A DNA stretch of 17,978 nucleotides from an uncultured Verrucomicrobiales bacterium (GTDB taxonomy: Bacteria; Verrucomicrobiota; Verrucomicrobiia; Verrucomicrobiales; Akkermansiaceae), in contig CALABM010000228.1 of the NCBI GenBank assembly GCA_937885815.1, positions 1-17,978 of the forward strand. Direction: 5' to 3'. Shown here in pieces: positions 7,248-14,567 of this stretch; positions within the stretch are counted from its first letter, which is position 1; the number at the start of each line of letters is the position of its first letter. Position numbers and translations under genes: made by a program. The notes beneath the pieces were generated by a model. The model ran no database searches. It saw nothing but the letters and a program-made list of their open reading frames with translations, and had not been told where the DNA came from.

Positions 7248-9491
7248 TTACAGCAGGGAGAACGCAACGTTCAGACCTGCGGTCACGATGGACACCATGC
7301 TCATCAGCTTAATCAGAATGTTCAGAGAGGGGCCGGAAGTATCCTTGAAGGGGTCACCCACGGTGTCACCCACAACGGAAGCGTCGTGAATGGCAGTGTG
7401 CTTGCCGCAGAAGTCGGCGTCACCCGTCTCGATGTACTTCTTAGCATTGTCCCAAGCGCCACCGGAGTTGGCCATGAACACGGCGAGCACGAAGCCACCG
7501 GCAAGACCACCGGCCAGAAGACCGAACACACCGGCTACCCCCATCACCAGACCGGTAGCAACAGGTACTACCACGGCAATGAGGGAGGGAACAATCATCT
7601 CACGCTGAGCACCCTGAGTGGAGATACCCACGCAGCGGGCGTAGTCAGCCTTCTTCTTGCCCTCGAATACGTCCTTGTCGCTCAGCTGGCGACGAACTTC
7701 CTCCACCATGCTCTTAGCAGCACGGCCCACAGCGTTCATGGTCAGACCGCAGAAGAGGAAGGAAAGCATAGCGCCGATGAAGATACCCAGAAGAACCTTG
7801 GGGTTCATGAGGGTTACCTCGAAGGCGGACATGAACTCAGCGATGCTCATCTTGGACACCTCAGTACCGGTACCCACAGCACCACCCCAGTTGCTGATGG
7901 TGATAACCTGCTCACCCAGACGAGCGGCGGCAATCTTCAGCTCCTCGATGTAGGAGGCAAGAAGTGCAAGAGCGGTCAGAGCGGCGGAGCCGATAGCGAA
8001 GCCCTTACCGGTAGCAGCGGTGGTGTTACCCAGAGCGTCCAGAGCGTCCGTACGGGAGCGAACGTCGTCACCCAGAGCGCTCATCTCGGCGTTACCGCCG
8101 GCGTTGTCAGAGATGGGGCCGTAGGCGTCAGTAGCCAGAGTCAGACCCAGAGTGGAAAGCATACCCACAGCAGCAATACCGATACCGTAGAGACCGGCAG
8201 CCATGTTCTGAGCGGTGAAGGCCCACTCACCGGCAGCGCAGAGGTAAGCGCCGATGGTGCCGAGCACGATGAAGAGCACAGGCCAGCAGGTAGAAATCAT
8301 ACCCACGCCGATACCGGAGATAATCACGGTAGCAGGACCGGTAGTAGCGTTCTCAGCGATGAACTTCACCGGCTTGAACTCGAAGGAGGTGTAGTACTCA
8401 GTCACCTTACCGATGGCGATACCCACCACGAGACCAATCATGATGGAACCCCAGATACCCAGCCAGTTCTGGATGTTGAGGGCCCAGAGCACGAGGGCGG
8501 AGAAAATAGCGATAAGTACGCTGGAGAAGTTGATGCCCTTGTTCAGAGCAGCCATCAGCTGAGTCTGGTTTGCACCGGGCTTGGTGCGCACCATGTACAC
8601 GCCGAGGATGGAAAGGATAGCGCCAACGGCACCGATGATCATGGGAGCCATTACCATCTGCAGACCCATCTCGTAGTTGTTGGCAGCAGCGGCCACGGCA
8701 GCGCCCAGAGCGGCGGTAGCCAGAATGGAACCGGCGTAGGACTCGTACAGGTCAGCACCCATGCCGGCCACGTCACCTACGTTGTCACCCACGTTATCAG
8801 CAATGGTAGCGGGGTTACGAGGATCGTCCTCGTTGAAGTGGTACTCAGTCTTACCCACAAGGTCAGCGCCTACGTCAGCAGCCTTGGTGTAGATACCACC
8901 GCCCACACGAGCAAACAGAGCCTGCAGAGAGGCACCCATGCCGAAGGTAAGCATGATGGTGGTGATGTGCACGAGCTTCTCCACGGGAGTCTCGAAGGTG
9001 CCCATCAGGGAAGTGTTGTCAAGAATCAGGTACCAAGCGGAAATATCCAGCAGACCAAAGCCCACAACCGTCAGACCCAGCACGGCGCCGGAACGGAAAG
9101 CAAGCTGCAGACCCTTGTTCAGACCGTCCTCCTTATCGCGGCAAGCCTGAGCAACACGGCCGGAAGCATACGTGGCCGTCTTCATACCGATGAAACCAGC
9201 CAGACCGGAGAAGATACCACCGGTAAGGAAAGCAACGGGTACAATGTGGTTCTGCAGGCCGAAGTAGGCCATCACGCCGAAGGCGATTGCGATAATCACG
9301 AAGAAGATAGCAACAACTTTGTACTGCTGCTTCAGGTAGGCCATTGCGCCTTCGCGCACATAGCCCGCAATCTCCTTCATACGGTCGTTACCCTCATCAG
9401 CCTTCTTCATGTCGAAGAAGAACTTGGCGGCAAAAGCCAGCACCAGGACGGAGGCAACGGGTACAATCCAGAATAATGTATTGGGGTCCAT
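7248..9491 (-). CDS. hppA: K+-dependent membrane-bound ion-pumping pyrophosphatase
   Basis: 747 aa integral membrane pyrophosphatase. It hydrolyses cytoplasmic PPi and pumps H+ and/or Na+ outward, salvaging energy from biosynthetic PPi. Signature motifs are DVGADLVGK (206-214), an Asp-rich loop from DDPRNPATIADN to VGDNVGDVAG (222-243), DNAGGNAEMS (462-471), and near the C-terminus VGDTVGDPFKDTSGPS. These Asp/Lys clusters bind Mg-PPi. GNTTAATGKG (488-497) has Ala492 and Gly495 where K+-independent enzymes carry Lys and Thr, so a K+-dependent enzyme is predicted. Members of that group from anaerobes may pump Na+, H+ or both; ion choice cannot be decided here. The reading frame extends upstream to 9551, but that extension lies in the promoter (9538-9566). 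MDPNTLFW begins directly before the first transmembrane segment, so 9491 is chosen. Monocistronic, with its own promoter and terminator, divergent from fabD. Confidence 0.97.
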   Translation of the reverse strand: MDPNTLFWIVPVASVLVLAFAAKFFFDMKKADEGNDRMKEIAGYVREGAMAYLKQQYKVVAIFFVIIAIAFGVMAYFGLQNHIVPVAFLTGGIFSGLAGFIGMKTATYASGRVAQACRDKEDGLNKGLQLAFRSGAVLGLTVVGFGLLDISAWYLILDNTSLMGTFETPVEKLVHITTIMLTFGMGASLQALFARVGGGIYTKAADVGADLVGKTEYHFNEDDPRNPATIADNVGDNVGDVAGMGADLYESYAGSILATAALGAAVAAAANNYEMGLQMVMAPMIIGAVGAILSILGVYMVRTKPGANQTQLMAALNKGINFSSVLIAIFSALVLWALNIQNWLGIWGSIMIGLVVGIAIGKVTEYYTSFEFKPVKFIAENATTGPATVIISGIGVGMISTCWPVLFIVLGTIGAYLCAAGEWAFTAQNMAAGLYGIGIAAVGMLSTLGLTLATDAYGPISDNAGGNAEMSALGDDVRSRTDALDALGNTTAATGKGFAIGSAALTALALLASYIEELKIAAARLGEQVITISNWGGAVGTGTEVSKMSIAEFMSAFEVTLMNPKVLLGIFIGAMLSFLFCGLTMNAVGRAAKSMVEEVRRQLSDKDVFEGKKKADYARCVGISTQGAQREMIVPSLIAVVVPVATGLVMGVAGVFGLLAGGLAGGFVLAVFMANSGGAWDNAKKYIETGDADFCGKHTAIHDASVVGDTVGDPFKDTSGPSLNILIKLMSMVSIVTAGLNVAFSLL

Positions 9492-9537
9492 TGTCTGTTT
9501 AATTTTATGGTTAATTGCTTTTTCCGAAAAGCGCGGC

Positions 9538-9566
9538 ATTCTACACCACATTTCGCGTTTTGTCTA
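9538..9566 (-). promoter_or_regulatory. Predicted sigma70 promoter of hppA
   Basis: TAGACA (9566-9561), a 17-nt spacer, TAGAAT (9543-9538). The expected transcript start near 9531 gives a leader of about 40 nt before the ATG at 9491, and rules out an upstream start at 9551. Confidence 0.7.
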
Positions 9567-9611
9567 CTGAAATTTCTCGCTTTTAAACAAAATTCACACT
9601 TTATTTCAGTA
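9565..9611. promoter_or_regulatory. 9-bp inverted repeat between divergent hppA and fabD promoters
   Basis: TACTGAAAT (9565-9573) and ATTTCAGTA (9603-9611) are perfect inverted repeats separated by 29 nt. The left arm touches the hppA -35. The right arm lies about 40 nt upstream of the fabD -35. This could be a two-site operator for a dimeric regulator, but a chance repeat in AT-rich DNA cannot be excluded. Confidence 0.35.
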
Positions 9612-9650
9612 AAATATTATAGTACACTCTAACTTTGCTGACGATTTTTC

Positions 9651-9679
9651 TTGACTGAGTGCACACAATGTTCTACCAT
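9651..9679 (+). promoter_or_regulatory. Predicted sigma70 promoter of fabD
   Basis: TTGACT (9651-9656), a 17-nt spacer, TACCAT (9674-9679). The expected start near 9686 lies downstream of the GTG at 9659 that would extend the reading frame, which supports the ATG at 9722 as the true start. Confidence 0.6.
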
Positions 9680-9721
9680 GATGACAGCAGACAATTAGAA
9701 CCCCTGCATGATTTACACACG

Positions 9722-10648
9722 ATGAAAGCCGTATTACTCTTCCCCGGACAGGGTGCCCAGAAGGTGGGCATGGGCAAAGACCTTTACGATAGCTATCCCG
9801 CCGCGAAGGCCATGATGGACGCCGCTGACGCTGCGCTGGGATATTCGCTGACGGATGTCATGTTCAACGGCCCGGATGCCGAGCTGACCCGCACCTGCAA
9901 CTGCCAGCCTGCTCTGTACCTGCACGGCCTTGCCCTGTGGGAGATTCTGCGCAGAGAGGTGGAGATTGAGCCCGTAGCCGCCGCCGGTCTGAGCCTCGGT
10001 GAGTTCACGGCCCACGCCGCCGCCGGCACTTTCAGCATGGAGGATGGCCTCAAAATCGTGCAGAAGCGCGGTGCCTTCATGGAGGAGGCCTGTCAGGCTG
10101 CCCCCAGCACCATGGCTGCCATGATTGGCGGTAATGATGAAGCCGTGCAGAAGCTGGCCGCAGAGTGTGATATCGATGTAGCTAACTACAACTGCCCGGG
10201 GCAGACGGTCGTCAGTGGCTCCGTGGAGGGTGTAGATAAGGCCGTGGCCGGTGCCAAGGCTGCCGGTTTCAAACTGGCCAAGAAGCTGAATGTGGCCGGT
10301 GCTTACCACAGCCGTTTCATGAAGAGCGCTCAGGAGAAGCTGCTGCCGGAGCTGACCGCTGCCACCATGCAGATGCCCGCCTGCCGGGTGTACTGCAACT
10401 ATGAGGCTCGCCCCGTCACCGGCACGGATGATATTCGCGCCATGCTCGGTGCTCAGGTGTGCGGCTCCGTGCGCTGGGCTGCCAGCATGCAGGACCTTGT
10501 GGCCAAGGGCTACACCCTCTTCATTGAGATGGGCCCAGGCAAGACCCTCGCCGGCATGATGGGCCGTATCTCCAAGGAGGCCACCGTCATTTCCATTGAG
10601 GACGTACCCACCCTGCAGGCTGCTATTGAGACTCTCAAGGCCATGTAA
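9722..10648 (+). CDS. fabD: Malonyl-CoA:ACP transacylase (FabD)
   Basis: 308 aa, the usual FabD length. It transfers malonyl from CoA to acyl carrier protein, supplying the elongation unit for fatty-acid synthesis in the cytoplasm. The N-terminus MKAVLLFPGQGAQKVGMG has the GQGAQ loop. GLSLGEFTA carries the nucleophile Ser91 in the nucleophile-elbow pentapeptide. The catalytic His is in AYHSRFM (His196). The conserved Arg that contacts the malonyl carboxylate is in QKRGAFM (Arg116). The frame can be extended to 9659 by 21 codons, but that stretch overlaps the promoter and has no homologous character. No clear Shine-Dalgarno precedes 9722. The gene stands alone here, without fabH, fabG or acpP beside it, unlike the common fab cluster. 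Confidence 0.96.
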   Translation: MKAVLLFPGQGAQKVGMGKDLYDSYPAAKAMMDAADAALGYSLTDVMFNGPDAELTRTCNCQPALYLHGLALWEILRREVEIEPVAAAGLSLGEFTAHAAAGTFSMEDGLKIVQKRGAFMEEACQAAPSTMAAMIGGNDEAVQKLAAECDIDVANYNCPGQTVVSGSVEGVDKAVAGAKAAGFKLAKKLNVAGAYHSRFMKSAQEKLLPELTAATMQMPACRVYCNYEARPVTGTDDIRAMLGAQVCGSVRWAASMQDLVAKGYTLFIEMGPGKTLAGMMGRISKEATVISIEDVPTLQAAIETLKAM

Positions 10649-10675
10649 GCCTACCTGATATTTTCGTGTACATGT

Positions 10676-10709
10676 AAAACCCGCTGTCCGATTTCGGACG
10701 GCGGGTTTT
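10676..10709. terminator. Bidirectional terminator between fabD and the RND gene
   Basis: AAAACCCGCTGTCCG (10676-10690), loop ATTT, CGGACGGCGGGTTTT (10695-10709): a 15-bp stem with one G-U pair, A-rich on one flank and T-rich on the other. It sits 27 nt after the fabD stop and 7 nt after the end of the convergent RND gene, so it can serve both. Confidence 0.9.
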
Positions 10710-10716
10710 CTCATTT

Positions 10717-13700
10717 TCACGCTCGGCTCCCTGCCGTCCACGCACGTATACGCGCGATGAGGTAATAGCAGAAGGGAATGAAAAAGATGCCTATGAGGGT
10801 GGCCGCGCTCATGCCACCAATAACGGTAATGCCTATGGAGCGGCGAGCCTCCGCCCCCGGCCCTGTGGCCAAGGCGAGCGGCACACAGCCGAAGATGAAG
10901 GCAAAGGAGGTCATGAGGATGGGGCGCAGGCGTGCCTCTGCCCCGGCAAGGGTGGACTGCAGCAGGGGCATCCCTTCCATTAGGCGATCCTGCGCGAACT
11001 CCACCACAAGGATGGCATTCTTGGCGGCCAAGCCTATGAGCATGATGAGGCCAATTTCCGCATACAAATCCAGCTGCTGCCCGGCCAGCCAAAGAGTGGC
11101 CAGAGCCCCCAGAATGGCCACGGGTACGGAGAAGATGATGGAAAGCGGCAGCGCCCAGCTCTCGTAAAGGGCCGCCAGCAGGAGGTAGGCGAATACACCG
11201 GAGATGGTCAGTATACCGGCAAGGCTCACGCCTTCCGCCGCTTTTTTCTGCTGGTAGCTCATGCCGTAGTAAGAGTAGCCCATGTCTTCAGGCATACTAC
11301 GGGCAAAGGTTTTCTCCAGAGCGGCCATGACTTCGCCGGAAGTATAGCCGGGCGCGGCGCTCACATTCAGCATGGCGGCATTATACATATTCTGGCGCAT
11401 GATGAACTGGGGGCCATAGGTGAACTCCACATCCACAAGCGCATCCAGCGGCACTTCGCTGCCACCGGCTCCGGGCAGATAGAAGTTCCGCATCTGCCCG
11501 GTATTCATGCGAGCGGATGCCTCAGCCTGCATATAAACGGGGTACTGATAGCCGTACAAGTTCAGGTAGTTCACAAAGGAGCTGCCAAGGAATGTTTGCA
11601 AAGTATCATACGCAGCGCTGAGCTCCACGCCCTGGGTAAGCGCCTTTTCCGTATTCACGGTGATGAGGTACTGGGGAGTATCCGCCGCCTGAAAGTTCTG
11701 CACGGCAGCAATTTCCGGGCATGAGGCCAGGGCCAAAGTGAAAGCTGAGGCTTGTTCGGCGAGATAATCCGGACCGCGGCCGGCGCGGTCTTCCAGCATG
11801 AAGGTGACATCAGAGGTGGCACCCACGCCGGGGATGGGAGGCGGTGCAATGGCTGCCCCGATTCCGCCGGTAGGCATCGCGTTCAACTGGCTGCGAAGTT
11901 GCTGCACGAGGGCAGCGGCACTCTGTGTGTCGGGGTTGCGGTCGGCCCAAGGGGTGAGGGTAATAAAGAAGAATGCATTATTGGGGCTTTGCACGCCGGT
12001 GAGGAGGTTGAATCCATTCACCATCACCACGCCCTTCACCGCCGGATTCTCTTTCAGTCGGGCGATAATCTGAGCGGTGCCCTGCTCTGTCACTCCGAGC
12101 GAACTGCCGGCGGGCATTTGCAGAGAGCCGTACAAGTAGCCCTCATCCTCATCCGGAAGGAATCCGCCGGGCACGCGCTCCACTACGGGGTAAATGCACA
12201 CCGCGACCACCACCAGCAGTAAGCCCGTGAGGAGCCCGCGGCGAATCAGCCAGCCGGAGCAGCCTGCATACCCCCGCCGGGTGCTCCCCAGAAGATTATT
12301 GAACCCCCCGGCCAGCCGCCCTTTCTTACCATCTCCCCGCCGCAGCAGCAGAGCACACAGCGCAGGGCTGAGCGTGAGCGCACAAAAAGCCGAGAGCAGG
12401 ATGGATACGCCAATCGTCACGGAAAATTGCATGAACAGTCTCCCGGTGATACCCGGCAGCAGCATGCAGGGAAAGAACACCGCAGCGAGCACCAGCGCGG
12501 TGGTCATCACCGGGCCGGCTACCTCTTTCATGGCCGCTCGTGTGGCAGCGGCGGGCTCCTCTCCGGCGTCCAGCTGCGTTTGTACCGCCTCCACCACCAC
12601 GATGGCATCATCCACCACGAGGCCAATGGCCAGCACGAGCCCCATCAGGCAGATGGTGTTCACCTCCATCCCGAACAGCGGGAAGAACACGAAGGTGCCC
12701 ACCACACTCACGGGCACTGCGGTGAGCGGTATCAGCGTGGCGCGCCAGCCCTGCAGGAAAATGAATACCACCAGCATCACCAGCAGTAGCGCCAGCCCCA
12801 GTGTGTACAGAATTTCCTCTATGCCTAGGCTCACGCTCTCGGTGGTGTTCAGCGCCTCCTCCAGCTCCAAGCCGGGAGCCAGCCGCAGCCCCGCGAGGGT
12901 GCGGCGCACCGCCTGTACCGTCTGCAGAGCATTGCTGCCCGGGCTCTGGCTAATGGCTATAATGGCACCGGCCTCGCCATTATAAGAAGAGCTCATGTTA
13001 TACGTCTCACAGCCCAACTCCACGCGAGCTACATCCCCCAAGCGCACTAAGGCATCCCCCTCCGCTCGCAGAATGATATTCCGGAATTCCTCCTCCGTGC
13101 GCAGGCGCCCCTGAGTTCGCACGGTATAGGTAGTCTTCTGACCGGTGACGGCGGGTTCAGCCCCCACCTTGCCCATGGGGTGCACGGAGTTCTGCACCTG
13201 CAGGGCGGATTTCACCTGCTGCACAGTAATGCCGAGGCCCGCCAGCTTCTGCGGATCCAGCCAAATACGCATGGCATACTCACCGGCACCGAACACCTGC
13301 ACATTACCCACTCCGGGGGTGCGCAGCAGCGGGTTCACAAAATTAATGTAGGCGTAATTGCTCAGCCACGTGGCATCATACTCGCCCCCGGGAGATCTCA
13401 GCACAAAGAGCAGCATGGGAGGCCCGCTGAGGGTGCGCATGGTCACGCCCTGTTGTTGCACCTCGGAAGGAAGCCCCGCCGTGCTCTGTGCATAGCGCAT
13501 ATACGCGAGCACTTGGTCCATATCCGCCGAGCTACCCACATCAAAAAGCACGGATAAACTCATCGCGCCTTCGTTCGTACTGGTGCTCGTCATGTACGCC
13601 ATGCCCTCCACACCGCTCATTTGCTGCTCTATCGGCGCAGCCACGGAATCCGCCACGGTGTAGCAGTCCGCGCCGGGGTACGTCGTATTCAGGCTCACCT

Positions 13701-13824
13701 CCGGCGGCACGATATCCGGATACTGCGCCACCGGCAGACTAAAGGCTGTTATGAAACCGCCCAGCACCAGCATGAGCGCTATACATATGGCCACCACCGG
13801 GCGGCGGATGAAGAAATTGTACAT
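10717..13824 (-). CDS. RND (HAE1/AcrB-type) multidrug efflux pump inner-membrane subunit
   Basis: 1035 aa, full length for the AcrB/MexB family. It is a proton-driven inner-membrane transporter that works as a trimer with a periplasmic adaptor and a TolC-like channel to expel hydrophobic drugs, bile salts or similar compounds. The N-terminus MYNFFIRRPVVAICIALML is TM1. PVAQYPDIVPPEV and MSGVEGMAYM (69-78) are family signatures. The proton relay is intact: Asp405-Asp406 in TM4 (GLVVDDAIVVVE) and Lys935 in TM10 (GLAAKNAILVVEFAQ). Two large periplasmic loops follow TM1 and TM7, as expected. No adaptor (AcrA) or TolC gene is adjacent: upstream is a Nudix hydrolase, downstream a convergent fabD. 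Partners must be encoded elsewhere. No strong promoter is visible in the 65-nt gap to the Nudix gene, so the two may be co-transcribed. Confidence 0.95.
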   Translation of the reverse strand: MYNFFIRRPVVAICIALMLVLGGFITAFSLPVAQYPDIVPPEVSLNTTYPGADCYTVADSVAAPIEQQMSGVEGMAYMTSTSTNEGAMSLSVLFDVGSSADMDQVLAYMRYAQSTAGLPSEVQQQGVTMRTLSGPPMLLFVLRSPGGEYDATWLSNYAYINFVNPLLRTPGVGNVQVFGAGEYAMRIWLDPQKLAGLGITVQQVKSALQVQNSVHPMGKVGAEPAVTGQKTTYTVRTQGRLRTEEEFRNIILRAEGDALVRLGDVARVELGCETYNMSSSYNGEAGAIIAISQSPGSNALQTVQAVRRTLAGLRLAPGLELEEALNTTESVSLGIEEILYTLGLALLLVMLVVFIFLQGWRATLIPLTAVPVSVVGTFVFFPLFGMEVNTICLMGLVLAIGLVVDDAIVVVEAVQTQLDAGEEPAAATRAAMKEVAGPVMTTALVLAAVFFPCMLLPGITGRLFMQFSVTIGVSILLSAFCALTLSPALCALLLRRGDGKKGRLAGGFNNLLGSTRRGYAGCSGWLIRRGLLTGLLLVVVAVCIYPVVERVPGGFLPDEDEGYLYGSLQMPAGSSLGVTEQGTAQIIARLKENPAVKGVVMVNGFNLLTGVQSPNNAFFFITLTPWADRNPDTQSAAALVQQLRSQLNAMPTGGIGAAIAPPPIPGVGATSDVTFMLEDRAGRGPDYLAEQASAFTLALASCPEIAAVQNFQAADTPQYLITVNTEKALTQGVELSAAYDTLQTFLGSSFVNYLNLYGYQYPVYMQAEASARMNTGQMRNFYLPGAGGSEVPLDALVDVEFTYGPQFIMRQNMYNAAMLNVSAAPGYTSGEVMAALEKTFARSMPEDMGYSYYGMSYQQKKAAEGVSLAGILTISGVFAYLLLAALYESWALPLSIIFSVPVAILGALATLWLAGQQLDLYAEIGLIMLIGLAAKNAILVVEFAQDRLMEGMPLLQSTLAGAEARLRPILMTSFAFIFGCVPLALATGPGAEARRSIGITVIGGMSAATLIGIFFIPFCYYLIARIRAWTAGSRA

Positions 13825-13889
13825 GGTACTCTTACCGACACCGCCACGCCGCGGCGCGTTGAATACCAGCTATTTTCTTCCCCTGTTCC

Positions 13890-14321
13890 TCAGGCTTGGG
13901 GGAGGCTGCGCATGTACTGCTCCAGCGGTGCCAGCACATCCACATCCGCCGGCAGCCAGTCTACGGATTTCAGCTCATCAGCCCCCAGCCAGCGAGCCGC
14001 CACGTGCTCCTTCAGCCTCAGCTCGCCAGAAAGAACGTGGCACACAAAACAATGCATGCGCAAGTGAAATGCCGGGTAATCCCACTCTACCGTGTGTAGC
14101 AGTTCGCCCACATCCACACGCAGGGAAAGCTCCTCCTCTATCTCTCGCGCCACGGCGGCAGCGGCGGCCTCACCCGGCTCTATCTTCCCGCCCGGAAACT
14201 CCCAGCCTCCGCCGTGCTTATGCGGCGCACACTGGGTCGCCAGCACGCGCCCCTCATTATCCATCATCAGCGCCGCTACAACTTCCACCACTTTCCGTTC
14301 TTCACTCATGTCTGCGCTCAT
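13890..14321 (-). CDS. Nudix hydrolase, MutT-like
   Basis: 143 aa. It has an N-terminal beta strand (KVVEVVAALMMDNEGRVL) and then the HGGGWEFPGGKIEPGE segment typical of MutT-type enzymes. The Nudix box reads G-x5-E-x7-REIEEELSL, so the metal-binding R-E-x-x-E-E core is complete, but the usual Gly in the E-E-x-G-U end is Ser. Enzymes of this kind hydrolyse oxidised or non-canonical nucleoside triphosphates such as 8-oxo-dGTP; some act on (d)CTP or other nucleotides, so the substrate is unassigned. The start at 14321 is preferred over the in-frame Met at 14309 because AGGTG (14333-14329) sits 7 nt upstream of it. It lies 65 nt upstream of the RND gene on the same strand and may be the first gene of that transcript. 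Confidence 0.92.
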   Translation of the reverse strand: MSADMSEERKVVEVVAALMMDNEGRVLATQCAPHKHGGGWEFPGGKIEPGEAAAAAVAREIEEELSLRVDVGELLHTVEWDYPAFHLRMHCFVCHVLSGELRLKEHVAARWLGADELKSVDWLPADVDVLAPLEQYMRSLPQA

Positions 14322-14328
14322 TTTATTA

Positions 14329-14333
14329 CACCT
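14329..14333 (-). promoter_or_regulatory. Shine-Dalgarno of the Nudix gene
   Basis: AGGTG on the minus strand with a 7-nt spacer to the ATG at 14321. It decides between this start and the second Met four codons later. It is one of the few clear Shine-Dalgarno sequences in the window. Confidence 0.6.
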
Positions 14334-14391
14334 ATTTCATCTTCACAAGCCATTTTCGCCCGTTTTTACCTATTTTCTCCCCTTTTCAGCC

Positions 14392-14417
14392 AAAAAAAAC
14401 GCCTCATGTTAGCGTTT
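14392..14417 (-). terminator. Short orphan terminator-like hairpin upstream of the Nudix gene
   Basis: On the minus strand AAACGC (14417-14412), 9-nt loop, GCGTTT (14402-14397), then further Ts to 14392. No minus-strand gene lies just upstream. It could block antisense transcription from the AP2 gene region or attenuate a Nudix leader. The stem is only 6 bp. Confidence 0.4.
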
Positions 14418-14453
14418 ACCATACAACTTTTATATGATTAGTAAGATTTCCGC

Positions 14454-14482
14454 TTGACAGGCTCTTCATTTCGCCATAAAAT
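14454..14482 (+). promoter_or_regulatory. Consensus sigma70 promoter of the AP2-domain gene
   Basis: TTGACA (14454-14459), an exact 17-nt spacer, TAAAAT (14477-14482). Predicted start near 14489, a leader of about 80 nt to the ATG at 14568. It overlaps the TTG at 14454, which therefore cannot be the start codon. Confidence 0.8.
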
Positions 14483-14567
14483 GCGACGGCACACTGCTTT
14501 TGTTATCATTATTAGACAATTCAGCAGCTGTAACAGATACTATCAAACAACAAACACGCCATCCGCC

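Noticed and set aside
7386..9476. 696-codon open frame on the plus strand antisense to hppA
   Set aside because: It lies wholly inside hppA, and its translation is low-complexity and His/Gly/Thr-rich with no membrane or fold signature. It arises because strong codon bias in hppA removes stops from the opposite strand.
9492..9551. N-terminal 20-codon extension of hppA
   Set aside because: The upstream ATG overlaps the predicted -10 box, and the extra residues precede a well-formed first transmembrane segment without homologous character.
9734..11092. 452-codon minus-strand frame spanning fabD and the end of the RND gene
   Set aside because: It crosses the bidirectional terminator and is antisense to a clear FabD with all catalytic residues; the product is unlike any known protein.
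14454..14567. N-terminal 38-codon extension of the AP2-domain protein from a TTG
   Set aside because: The TTG is the first part of the -35 hexamer TTGACA, so it lies upstream of the predicted transcript start.
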